Source: Streptomyces tendae
GTDB lineage: Bacteria; Actinomycetota; Actinomycetes; Streptomycetales; Streptomycetaceae
DNA: 64,000 nucleotides
Reading direction: 5' to 3'
Assembly (NCBI RefSeq): GCF_014650435.1
Contig: NZ_BMUY01000008.1
Location: 380,285-444,284 of the forward strand
Shown: piece by piece, positions 32,723 to 41,097 of the stretch
How positions within the stretch are numbered: the first letter of the stretch is position 1
Layout: every line of letters begins with the position of its first letter
Program-made: the position numbers and the translations under genes
The notes under the pieces: generated by a model
The model's database searches: none
The model's input: the letters and a program-made list of their open reading frames with translations, nothing else
What the model was told of the DNA's origin: nothing

Positions 32723-34429
32723 TCAACTGGCGCACAGCTTCTGGTCGGCCGTGGACTCGGTGTCCAGGTCCGGCTTCTTGACGGAGCCGTCGAGTTTGAC
32801 GCCGGCGCCCTTGAAGTCCTTGCCGAGGGTGAGGGTCATGGTGGGCAGCCCCTGGGCGTTGGTGACGCTCTCGCCGGGCTTCATGGCGGCGCCGGACAGG
32901 CCGAGGATCTCGGCGAGGGCGCGGGCCTGGTCGGCCTGGTCGGGGGCGTACTCCAGGGTGGTCTTGGCGACCTCGGCGGGGGCGTTGCCCGCGTTCTCCG
33001 ACTTGGAGACCCCGGCCTGGGTCTGCAGGTACGCCAGTTCCTGCTGGGCGCTGCCGGCGGGGGCGCCGCCGTTCATGACGCGGACCCGGACCTCGCCGGG
33101 CTCGGACTTCTCGCCCTTGAGCCGGGCGGCGACGGCGGCCTTCTCCTTCTTTTTCTTCTGCTCGACCTCGGTGAAGGAGATGTCGTTCTTGATCATGTCG
33201 AAGACCTGGGGGCCCTTCGCCTCGTTCACGACCACCGTCGCCTTGACCTTCTCGGCCGGGTTGTCGAGCACCGGCACCGTGGTGAAGGTGATGTTCTTCG
33301 TCGGCACCTTCTTCAGCTCCAGGGCGATGTCCTTGAGCGTGCCCACCTTGCCGATGGCCTTGTCCACGGTCAGGGCCTTGGTCGCGGCCTCGGCGAGCTT
33401 CACCAGCTTGGTGGGGCTGGTGAGGGTGTCGCTGGAGGACATCTTGCGCATGAGCGAGCCCAGGAACTGCTGCTGCACCTTGATGCGGTCCAGATCGCCC
33501 TCGTTGCCGAAGGCGTGCCGGGTGCGGACGAAGGCCAGGGCCTGCTCGCCCTCGACCGTGGACTCGCCCGCGGGCAACTGGAGATGGGACTTCGGGTCGT
33601 CCACGGCCTTCTCCACGCACACGTCGACGCCGTCGACCGCCGTGGTCAGCGTCTTGACCGCGTTGAAGTCGGCCATCATGAAGTGGTCCGGCTTGATGCC
33701 GGTCGTCTCCGCCACCGTGCGCATCGTGCAGCCCGCGTCCCGGCCGAAGTCGCCGAGGCTCTGGTTGAAGCGGACGCCCGAGGTACCGGGGATGACCTTC
33801 TTCGTGCCGTCCTCCAGCGTCGTCTCGCAGTCGGGGATGTCGACGATCAGGTCGCGGGGGATGCTGAGCGCCGTGGCGTTGGAGCGGTCCTCGGCGACGT
33901 GCAGCAGGATGTTGGTGTCCGCGTGTCCGGCGCTGCCCTTGTCGCCGTAGCCCTCGTTGCCCTCACCGGTGCGCTTGTCGGTGCCGATGATGAGGATGTT
34001 GAAGGCCTCGTCCTTCTTGAAGCTGCTGCTTCCGGCGGTGCCCACGTCCGTCGTCGAGACGTTCCCCTCGAGGTGCTTGAGGTAGACGTAGCCGCCCACA
34101 CCTGCCACGAGGACGACGAAGGCCATACTGCCGCCGGTCCACAGCAGGGCCCTCTTGCCCCGGGACTTCTTCTTCTCCGGCCGCCGTCCGCGCCGACCGG
34201 GCACCGGTGCCTCGGGCTCCGCACGCCGCCGCCGCTGGGGCGGCACCTCACGGCCCGGAGCGGTTGTACGGCGCCCCGACGCACGGGGCCCCGACGCACG
34301 GGGCCCGGGGACGGACGACTCCGGTGCGGAGGGGGACAGCCGCAGTTCGTACTCACCGGTCCGCGGATTCAGCACCCACTGGTCTGCGGGGTCGACGTCG
34401 TCTGCCCGCCCACGTCCTTGCGCGTCCAC
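32723..34429 (-). CDS. LCP-family protein with LytR_C domain, type B copy 1
   Basis: The 568-residue product starts VDAQGRGRADD at a GTG (34429), chosen because the paralogue at 36528 starts at the same point. Frame runs up to 34504, but in the paralogue the corresponding upstream bases are shifted by one, so the extension is probably not coding. A membrane segment lies at about 95-116, then the LCP domain: NILIIGTDKRTGEG, ALSIPRDLIVDIP, PDHFMMADFNAVKTL, ALAFVRTRHAFG. A Lys/Glu-rich linker precedes LytR_C (VRVRVMNGGAPAG). The last 70 codons are almost identical in DNA to the paralogue. Confidence 0.9.
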   Translation of the reverse strand: MDAQGRGRADDVDPADQWVLNPRTGEYELRLSPSAPESSVPGPRASGPRASGRRTTAPGREVPPQRRRRAEPEAPVPGRRGRRPEKKKSRGKRALLWTGGSMAFVVLVAGVGGYVYLKHLEGNVSTTDVGTAGSSSFKKDEAFNILIIGTDKRTGEGNEGYGDKGSAGHADTNILLHVAEDRSNATALSIPRDLIVDIPDCETTLEDGTKKVIPGTSGVRFNQSLGDFGRDAGCTMRTVAETTGIKPDHFMMADFNAVKTLTTAVDGVDVCVEKAVDDPKSHLQLPAGESTVEGEQALAFVRTRHAFGNEGDLDRIKVQQQFLGSLMRKMSSSDTLTSPTKLVKLAEAATKALTVDKAIGKVGTLKDIALELKKVPTKNITFTTVPVLDNPAEKVKATVVVNEAKGPQVFDMIKNDISFTEVEQKKKKEKAAVAARLKGEKSEPGEVRVRVMNGGAPAGSAQQELAYLQTQAGVSKSENAGNAPAEVAKTTLEYAPDQADQARALAEILGLSGAAMKPGESVTNAQGLPTMTLTLGKDFKGAGVKLDGSVKKPDLDTESTADQKLCAS

Positions 34430-34548
34430 GGTCTCCCAATCCTCCGTCGGGGGCCACGCGGCACCTTCGCCTGAAGGCGCACGGTAAAGAGTCAACAAGT
34501 GCACGACGCCAGGGCGGACCTCGCGGCAGTGGGCACTGGCGCGCTCAC

Positions 34549-34554
34549 ACTATC
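34549..34554 (-). promoter_or_regulatory. -10 element upstream of LCP type B copy 1
   Basis: On the minus strand the sequence reads CGGATAGTGTGAGCGC, giving a TAGTGT -10. A near-identical element precedes the type B copy 2 (38350-38355) and the large glycosyltransferase (48737-48742). No good -35 is visible. Confidence 0.45.
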
Positions 34555-34635
34555 CGCCCGGTTCGGCGTCGAACGAAACCGGTGTCACGATCGTCACCCC
34601 TACAACAGGGCATTCCCTCCTATTTTCGTGAACTC

Positions 34636-36360
34636 CTACCATCGATACGGCTTGTAGACGTCCATGCACTTGCCGGTGTCCGAGCCGTTGAGGGCGTCGC
34701 TCGTCTCCGGCAGGTCCCCGGCCTCGGGTGTCTTCTGTTTCGGATAGGACGTGCCGTCGCGCCAGTCAGCTCCCACGACGAGAGTGATCCCGGACACGTC
34801 CGCGGACTTGCGCACCGCGTTCGCCGGGATCCCCATCGCCCCGGCGACGCGGCGAGCGTCGCCCGCCAGCTCGTCGCTCGGGTACCGGACCACGGTGCGC
34901 TCCTCGGAGAGCGCCGCCGAGGTGTCCTTCGTCGCCTTGGCGAAGCCCTTGTCCACCAGCGAACCGGCGATCTCACCGGCCCGGCCGGTGACCGGGCCGA
35001 GGGTGGCCGAGCGGGTGGCGTTCTGGACCAGGACGCCGATCTCGGAGTCGGCGGCGGGCTCGTCGGAGGGCTGCCCGGTGTCGCCCGGCGCGGCGGCGTC
35101 GTCTCCGGCGGCGTCCTTGCCGTCGCCGGTGCCCTTCTTCTCCTTCGTGCCCTTGTCGTCGAAGGAGACGTCGTCGCGGAGCATCGCCCACATCTTGTCG
35201 GCGTCGGTGGCCGGCAGCAGGTGGTTCTTGTCCTCGGGGTCCTCGACGGTGGGGATCGTCGTCATGGTGATGCGGTCCGTGGGCACCGTCTTGAGCTGCA
35301 TGCCCAGGTCGTACAGCTTCTTCACGGTGCCGATCTCCTCAGAGACCGTCAGCGACTTCGTGGCGGCCTCGGCCAGGTCCATCAGCCTGCCCGCGTCCGT
35401 GAAGACGTTCTGGCTCTTCAGCGTGCGGATCATCGAGTTCATGTACATGTGCTGGGCGCGGGCCCGCAGCGGGTCACTGCCCCAGGCGTGCCGGGTGCGC
35501 AGCCACTTGAGCGCGTCCTCGCCCTTGACCTTGTGCGCGCCCTTCGTCATCTTCAGGCCCGAGCCGCCGGGCACGCCGGGCAGCGGGCGGTCCCACACGT
35601 TCTGGTTCACGCACACCTCGACCCCGCCGATGGCGTCCGCCATCGAGACCACGCCCGCGAAGTCGATCGTCATCCAGTGGTCGATGTAGACCCCGGTCAG
35701 GTTCTCCCAGGTGGCCAGGGTGCAGCCGGCGCCGCCGCGGGCCAGCGAGGTGTTGATGATGGCGTTGGTCGCCGGGAACTTCTCGCCGGTGTCGGAGTCC
35801 TTGCAGGCCGGGATGTCGACCCGGGTGTCCCGGGGGATGCTCACCACCGAGGCGCTCTTGCGGTCGGCGGACAGGTGGATCAGCATCTGCACGTCGGCCA
35901 GCGGCGGGTTGTCCCGGTGGTTCTTGCCGCCGCCCAGCGCCACGTTGGCGTCGGAGGCGCGGCTGTCGGAGCCGAGCAGCAGGATGTTCATCGGCGTCTG
36001 TCCGGCCGCGTTCGGCTCGGCCTTGTGCGCCTTGGAGTCGCCGCTGCTGCGCTCGCCCTTGTCGATGTTGCCGTTCAGGTGCTGGTAGTAGAGGTATCCG
36101 GCGCCGGCCGTGCCGAGGATCAGCACCGCGAGGGTCGTCGCGGACCAGCGCAGCGCCCGGTGCCGCCGTCCGCCGGTGCGCCGTCGCCCGGAGCGCCTGC
36201 CGTTGCCGCCGCCGTTGCCGCCGCCGTGGCCTCCCGGTCCGCCCCGTCCGGCCGTGCCCGCGCCGCCCTCGTGCCGGCCGCCGCGCGCGGCTCGCCTGCC
36301 GCGGGTGTGCCGGACCGGGTCGGGTCGCGTTTCCTCCCCGCGCACACTGCTCTGCGTCAT
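34636..36360 (-). CDS. LCP-family protein with LytR_C domain, type A copy 2
   Basis: The 574-residue product starts at the ATG at 36360 with GGGAGAGG upstream; 18 further in-frame codons upstream are not supported. Its cytoplasmic tail is Gly/Arg-rich, in contrast to the acidic tail of copy 1. The membrane segment is at about 71-91. LCP blocks are NILLLGSDSRAS, VVSIPRDTRVDIP, IDHWMTIDFAGVVSMADAIGG and ALKWLRTRHAWG. A LytR_C domain follows (IGVLVQNATRSATLG) and the product ends in a short tail with one Cys. It is a paralogue of 30957, separated from it by the type B copy 1. Confidence 0.92.
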   Translation of the reverse strand: MTQSSVRGEETRPDPVRHTRGRRAARGGRHEGGAGTAGRGGPGGHGGGNGGGNGRRSGRRRTGGRRHRALRWSATTLAVLILGTAGAGYLYYQHLNGNIDKGERSSGDSKAHKAEPNAAGQTPMNILLLGSDSRASDANVALGGGKNHRDNPPLADVQMLIHLSADRKSASVVSIPRDTRVDIPACKDSDTGEKFPATNAIINTSLARGGAGCTLATWENLTGVYIDHWMTIDFAGVVSMADAIGGVEVCVNQNVWDRPLPGVPGGSGLKMTKGAHKVKGEDALKWLRTRHAWGSDPLRARAQHMYMNSMIRTLKSQNVFTDAGRLMDLAEAATKSLTVSEEIGTVKKLYDLGMQLKTVPTDRITMTTIPTVEDPEDKNHLLPATDADKMWAMLRDDVSFDDKGTKEKKGTGDGKDAAGDDAAAPGDTGQPSDEPAADSEIGVLVQNATRSATLGPVTGRAGEIAGSLVDKGFAKATKDTSAALSEERTVVRYPSDELAGDARRVAGAMGIPANAVRKSADVSGITLVVGADWRDGTSYPKQKTPEAGDLPETSDALNGSDTGKCMDVYKPYRW

Positions 36361-36527
36361 GCCTCTCCCACCCTCGGACCCGCGAACGTGCTCCCGCACG
36401 CGACCTGTTCGCACAGTTGGACGTACGAAGCCGTGCGTTGGCTGTACGACGCCCGCTGGTTTGTTCGCGGTTGGACCGGTCGAACGATGGACTGTCGTAC
36501 TGTCAGACGGGCTCCGGGCCCCTCAGG

Positions 36528-38228
36528 TCACTTCGCGCACTCGACCTTGTCCGCCGTGGACTTCTGGAGGTCCTCCGGCGCCTTCGCGGAAGTGGCGTCG
36601 AGTTTGACGCCGGCGCCCTTGAAGTCCTTGCCGAGGGTGAGGGTCATGGCGGGCAGCCCCTGGGCGTTGGTGACGCTCTCGCCCGGCTTCATGGCGGCGC
36701 CGGACAGACCGAGGATCTCGGCGAGTGCGCGGGCCTGGTCGGCCTGGTCGGGGGCGTACTCCAGGGTGGTCTTGGCGATGTCCGCGGGGGCGTTGCCCGC
36801 GTTCTCCGACTTGGTGACGCCCGCCTCGTTCTGGAGGTAGGTCAGCTCCCGCCCCGCGCTGCCGGACGAGGCGCCGCCGTTGAGGACGCGGACGCGGATC
36901 TCGGAGGGCTCGGACTTCTCGCCCTCCAGGCGGGCGGCGACCGCGGCGTCCTCCTTATCCTTCTTCTCCTTCTCCTTCTTCTTGACCTCGGTGAAGGAGA
37001 CGTCGTTCTTGACCATGTCGAAGACCTGCTGGGCCGCCCCGTCCTTGAGGACTACGGTCACCGGCGTCTTCTCGGCCGGGTTGTCCTTCACCGGGACCGT
37101 GGCGAAGGTCAGGTTCTTGGTGTCGAGCTTGCCCAGCTCGAGACCGAGGTCCTTCAGCTTGCCGATGCTCTTCAGCTTGGCGTCGACGGTCAGCGCCTCG
37201 GTACCCGCCTCGGCCAGCTTCACCATCTTCGTCGGGCTGGTGAGCGTGTCGTTGGACTTCAGCTTGCGCATCAGCGAGCCGAGGAACTGCTGCTGGATCT
37301 CGATACGGCTCAGGTCGCCGCCGAAGCCGACGGAGTGCCGGGTGCGGACGAACGCGAGGGCCTGCTCACCCTCGACGGTGTGCTTGCCCGCCGACAGGTT
37401 CAGGTGCGAGTCCGGGTCGTCGATGTCCTTCGCCAGACAGACCTCGACGCCGCCCACCGCCGAGGTGAGGGTCTTGACCGCGTTGAAGTCGGCCACCATG
37501 AAGTTGTCGGGCGTGACGCCGGTCAGCTCGGTGACGGTCCGCATGGTGCAACTGGGCGTACGGCCGCTCTGGCCGAGGCTGGTGTTGAAGCGGACGCCGG
37601 AGGAGCCGGGGATGACCTTCGTGCTCCCGTCCTCCTGCGTGGTCGGGCAGTCGGGGACGTCGACGATCAGGTCGCGGGGGATGCTGAGGGCGGTGGCGTT
37701 GGAGCGGTCCTTGGAGACGTGCAGCAGGATCGTGGTGTCGGCGTGGCCGGCGCTGCCCTTGTCGCCGTAGCCGTCGTTCCCGGATCCGGTGCGCTTGTCG
37801 GTGCCGATCAGCAGGATGTTGATGGCCTGGTCCTTCTGGAACCCACCGGTGCTCGCGCCGTCGTCGGGGAGGGACTCGATGTTGTCGTTGAGGTGCTGGA
37901 GGTAGAGGTATCCGGCGGCGCCGACGGCGAGGACGACGAACGCCATCGTGCCGGTGGTCCACAGCAGGACCTTCTTGCCCCTCGACTTCTTCTTCGCCGG
38001 CCGCCGGCGACCGCGCCGTCCCGGCGGCGGCTCCTCGGGCGCGGCGCGGCGCCTGCGGGGTGCGGGGACCTCGGGGGCCGGTGCCGGCGAGCCCCGGCGG
38101 GGGGCCGGAATGGGTGACTGCGGTGCGGAAGGGGGCAGTCGCAGTTCGTAGTCGCCGGTTTCCGGATTGAGTACCCACTGGTCTGCGGGATCGATGTCCT
38201 CCGCCCGCCCACGGCCTTGCGCGTCCAC
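36528..38228 (-). CDS. LCP-family protein with LytR_C domain, type B copy 2
   Basis: The 566-residue product is a paralogue of 32723, with the same start DAQGRGRA and the same DPADQWVLNP N-terminus. A membrane segment lies at about 88-109. The LCP domain shows NILLIGTDKRTGSG, ALSIPRDLIVDVP, PDNFMVADFNAVKTL and ALAFVRTRHSVG, and a LytR_C domain (IRVRVLNGGASSG) follows a lysine-rich linker. The start GTG at 38228 has only a weak ribosome-binding sequence; a GGAGG lies 12 bases away. It lies upstream of the type A copy 2 with a 167-base spacer that may carry its own promoter. Confidence 0.92.
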   Translation of the reverse strand: MDAQGRGRAEDIDPADQWVLNPETGDYELRLPPSAPQSPIPAPRRGSPAPAPEVPAPRRRRAAPEEPPPGRRGRRRPAKKKSRGKKVLLWTTGTMAFVVLAVGAAGYLYLQHLNDNIESLPDDGASTGGFQKDQAINILLIGTDKRTGSGNDGYGDKGSAGHADTTILLHVSKDRSNATALSIPRDLIVDVPDCPTTQEDGSTKVIPGSSGVRFNTSLGQSGRTPSCTMRTVTELTGVTPDNFMVADFNAVKTLTSAVGGVEVCLAKDIDDPDSHLNLSAGKHTVEGEQALAFVRTRHSVGFGGDLSRIEIQQQFLGSLMRKLKSNDTLTSPTKMVKLAEAGTEALTVDAKLKSIGKLKDLGLELGKLDTKNLTFATVPVKDNPAEKTPVTVVLKDGAAQQVFDMVKNDVSFTEVKKKEKEKKDKEDAAVAARLEGEKSEPSEIRVRVLNGGASSGSAGRELTYLQNEAGVTKSENAGNAPADIAKTTLEYAPDQADQARALAEILGLSGAAMKPGESVTNAQGLPAMTLTLGKDFKGAGVKLDATSAKAPEDLQKSTADKVECAK

Positions 38229-38349
38229 GATTGTCCGAATCCTCCGTCGGGGCCACGCGGCGCCCTCCCCTCCGGGCGCCCGGTCTCGCTCACGTCAGTT
38301 CAGTGCGTGGCCAGGGCAGAACTCCGCGGCCGGGCACACCGGATCGCTC

Positions 38350-38355
38350 ACACTA
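38350..38355 (-). promoter_or_regulatory. -10 element upstream of LCP type B copy 2
   Basis: The minus strand reads CGGTTAGTGTGAGCGA, giving TAGTGT in the same context as upstream of copy 1. The 266-base spacer between this gene and the next LCP gene otherwise shows no gene. Confidence 0.45.
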
Positions 38356-38494
38356 ACCGCCCCGTTCCGCGCACGGCGACGGCAGTGACGCATTCCACGA
38401 ACCTTACAACTGGGCAATTCGGCGCATTTCTCGGACAATTCTCCGTGCGTGTACGCCCGCCTTGCGTGCGGGTGGTTCCTTCTTGGAATGCGCT

Positions 38495-39685
38495 TTACTC
38501 GCAGATGTCCTCGTCGGCGGTGTTCCCGCTGAACGTCGGCGCCGGAGAATCGGCGTCACCGGGTTCGCCGGAATTCTCCGTACCGCCCGTCGAGTCCTGC
38601 CGGGAGGCCATGACCGCCACCGGCTCGTCCGTCCGCAGGCGGGTGAACAGCTTCTCGGCGTCGGGCTGCACGAGCTGGTCGCGATTGGCGTCGCCCGTGT
38701 ACGACTCCCGGGGCACGGTCAGGAATTGGACGCGTTCGGTGGGAATCCCGCGCAGGCCGCGCACAAGGTCGTACAAACCGCGCAGACTCGCCAGATCCGG
38801 GTCCGTGGTGAGCGACGACGTGGCGGCGTCCAGAACGGGGTACAGCTTCACCGGATTCAGCAGTACGTCATTGCTCTGCACCTTGCTCACGAGCGCGCCC
38901 AGAAAGCGTTGCTGCCGGTCCATCCGGTCGGTGTCGCTGCCGTCGCCGAGCGACTTCCGCGCCCGGACGTAGCCGAGCGCCTGCTCCCCGTCGAGCGTCA
39001 CCCGGCCCGCGGGCAGTTTCAGCTTGGCGTCCTTGTCGTCGACCGGCTTGCGCAGGCACACCTCGACGCCGTCGAGCGCGTCGACCATCTCCTTGAAGCC
39101 CTCGAAGTCCACGACCACGTGGTGGTCGATCCGGATGCCGGTCAGCTTCTCCACCGTGCGGATCGAGCACGCCGAACCACCCGCCGCGAAGGCGTAGTTG
39201 AACTGCTGGAGCGCCGGTTCGGTGAGTGAGCCGTCCGGCCGGTGGCAGCCGGGGACGCGCACCATCAGATCACGGGGGAGGGAGACCGCGGTGACGCTGT
39301 CCCGGCCCGCGGACAGGTGCAGCAGGATCGTGGTGTCCGACCGCTCGGTGCCGGAGTCCCGCCCGTAGCGCGCGTTGCCCTCCCCGGAGCGCGAGTCCGA
39401 CCCGATCAGCAGGATGTTCTGCGCGCCGCGCACCAGCGAGGTGGGCCGCTCCTTCTCGTACCGGGCGAGTTCGGCCGCGGCCGCCTCGTCCGCCGTGATG
39501 TTGCCGCTCAGCTTGGCGTACACCGCCCACCCGACGCCCACCGCGCCCCCGGCCAGCGCGACGACCACGATCCCGGCGATCCCCAGCCGCCGCCTGCGCC
39601 GCCGCCGCTTCAGCCCGGCCCCGCTCGCGGACGCCCCGTGCCCCAGGTCCCCGCGGGAGGCCGCACTACCCGCGTCATCACCCAC
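38495..39685 (-). CDS. LCP-family protein without LytR_C domain
   Basis: The 396-residue product starts at a GTG at 39685, which has GGAGG (complement of 39691-39695) five bases upstream. An ATG at 39733 has no such support. A poly-Arg stretch RRRRRRR precedes a membrane segment at about 34-56. LCP blocks are NILLIGSDSRSGEG, AVSLPRDLMVRVP, IDHHVVVDFEGFKEMVDALDG and ALGYVRARKSLG. It resembles the type B proteins in sequence but ends after the LCP domain with a short acidic tail. It heads the minus-strand LCP series, which may have started from a copy of this gene. Confidence 0.9.
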   Translation of the reverse strand: MGDDAGSAASRGDLGHGASASGAGLKRRRRRRRLGIAGIVVVALAGGAVGVGWAVYAKLSGNITADEAAAAELARYEKERPTSLVRGAQNILLIGSDSRSGEGNARYGRDSGTERSDTTILLHLSAGRDSVTAVSLPRDLMVRVPGCHRPDGSLTEPALQQFNYAFAAGGSACSIRTVEKLTGIRIDHHVVVDFEGFKEMVDALDGVEVCLRKPVDDKDAKLKLPAGRVTLDGEQALGYVRARKSLGDGSDTDRMDRQQRFLGALVSKVQSNDVLLNPVKLYPVLDAATSSLTTDPDLASLRGLYDLVRGLRGIPTERVQFLTVPRESYTGDANRDQLVQPDAEKLFTRLRTDEPVAVMASRQDSTGGTENSGEPGDADSPAPTFSGNTADEDICE

Positions 39686-40211
39686 GCCCGCCTCCGTCCA
39701 CACCCGCCCGCTGGTACGACCATGCCCCGGCAAGCGCTGGAGGGCAGCACCCAGCTAGGCCAAACGGGGCCCCAGCCTGCGGCCCCCCGTCAGCGCGCCG
39801 GGCCGCGCCACCGCCGACGCCGGGCACGCACCGCGCCCCCAGCCTGCGGGCAGTCGTGCCTCCCCCAGTGCCTGAACGGCCTGGGAGGTACCCCCAGGCG
39901 GCACGGGTGGGCGCAGGCGGCACCCCGTCAGCGCCGGGCCGCGCTCCCCACCCCGCACCGACACCGGTGCCGGGCACGGGCACGCAGCAGCTGCGGGCAT
40001 GCGTGCCGCCTGGGGCGGCACGGGTGGGCGCAGGCGGCACCCCGCCAGCGCCGGGCCGCGCTCCCCACCCCGCGCCGACACCGGTGCCGGGCACGGGCAG
40101 GCCCGGGTCACCGACTCACCGGCGTCACCGCGACGCCGGGCAAGGGCCGGCCCCGGTCACCGACTGACCGGCGTCACCGCGACGCCGGTCCACCCACCAC
40201 CCGGCAAAGAC
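39686..40211. repeat. non-coding spacer with dispersed and tandem GC-rich repeats
   Basis: No gene is supported. Two copies of a dispersed repeat, with core CTGCGGGCA...GTGCC and GGCACGGGTGGGCGCAGG, run from about 39844 and 39991. The first is interrupted by another hairpin (CCTCCCCCAG type). Two 34-bp near-identical units (40106-40139 and 40155-40188) follow, differing at one base. The repeat family recurs at 43564 and 58570 in this window. Confidence 0.75.
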
Positions 40212-40976
40212 TCACCGCGCCGTCACCGAAACCCGCTCCGCCTCGATCCGCTGATCCACCACACCCGCCCCCGCCAGCTCCAGATGCCGGCACAGCACCA
40301 CCGACCCCCCACTCGCCAGCGGCCCGTACAACCCCGCGCTCAACCCCTCCCACGTGTCGTACGGCAACCCCGACAGAATCCGCGCCCCCGGCCCCGTGAG
40401 CCCCAGCCCCGACGCCTCCGCCCGAGCCCGCTCCACGACCTCCGCCCCGCTGAACTCCCGCCCGGCCACGATCAGCGCAGGCGCCTCCGGATCCACCGGC
40501 GCGTACGGCACGAACCGGTCCCCCTGTCCCGGCACCTCCACCGCGTAGTCGGCGAAGCCCTCCGGCGGCGCCGGCGCGAACCGCCCCCCGAGCGGCCGCA
40601 GCGCCAGCGCGATCCGCGCGCCCGAGCACGCCCGCGCCGCCTCCAGCGACTCCGGCTCCGGCCCGCTCACGACCACGTCCGCAGCCCCCGCGTCGCCCGC
40701 CACGTCGGCGACCACGCCCACGGACGCGCACGCCAGCAGCCACACCGCCGTCTGCCAGTGCGCCGGCAGCAGCAGTGCCACCCGGTCGCCGGGTTCGACG
40801 GACAGTTCGTCCTGGAGCAGGTTCGCGGTCTTGGCCACCCAATTGGCGAAGGTGGCCACGGACAGTTCGACGCGTTCGCCCGTGGCGTCGTCGTAGAAGG
40901 TCACCAGGGGGCGTCCCGGGTCCGCGGCGAGCGCGGAACTCAGCAGGTCGGCAGGGGTGCGGTCGGTCGCGTTCAC
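40212..40976 (-). CDS. TIGR03089-family protein (truncated adenylate-forming-like)
   Basis: The 254-residue product starts at a GTG (40976) giving MNATDRTPADLL. The N-terminal half resembles the start of acyl-CoA synthetases (TFYDDATGERVELSVATFANWVAKTANLL, then PGDRVALLLPAHWQTAVWLLAC). The AMP-binding core and the C-terminal lid of true ligases are absent, so catalysis is doubtful. This short actinobacterial family of about 230-260 residues usually lies near LCP and mannose genes, as here (mycobacterial Rv3268 is recalled as the equivalent). Function is unknown. The upstream frame to 41054 is not supported. Confidence 0.82.
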   Translation of the reverse strand: MNATDRTPADLLSSALAADPGRPLVTFYDDATGERVELSVATFANWVAKTANLLQDELSVEPGDRVALLLPAHWQTAVWLLACASVGVVADVAGDAGAADVVVSGPEPESLEAARACSGARIALALRPLGGRFAPAPPEGFADYAVEVPGQGDRFVPYAPVDPEAPALIVAGREFSGAEVVERARAEASGLGLTGPGARILSGLPYDTWEGLSAGLYGPLASGGSVVLCRHLELAGAGVVDQRIEAERVSVTAR

Positions 40977-41097
40977 CCGCGCAAGCGTACGCGGGCCGGG
41001 CAACGGCCATCGAGCGCACGGTGTGCCGCACCGCCACCGGATCGGACGAAGCAACCCTACGACCCGTCAGATCCCAAATAGACATATTCACATATCT

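Noticed and set aside
34430..34504. 25-residue N-terminal extension of the LCP type B copy 1
   Set aside because: The homologous upstream bases in the other copy are out of frame by one, so the common GTG at 34429 is preferred.
39686..40211. CRISPR-like array in the repeat region
   Set aside because: Units are long, overlapping palindromes without regular unique spacers, and no cas genes are nearby.
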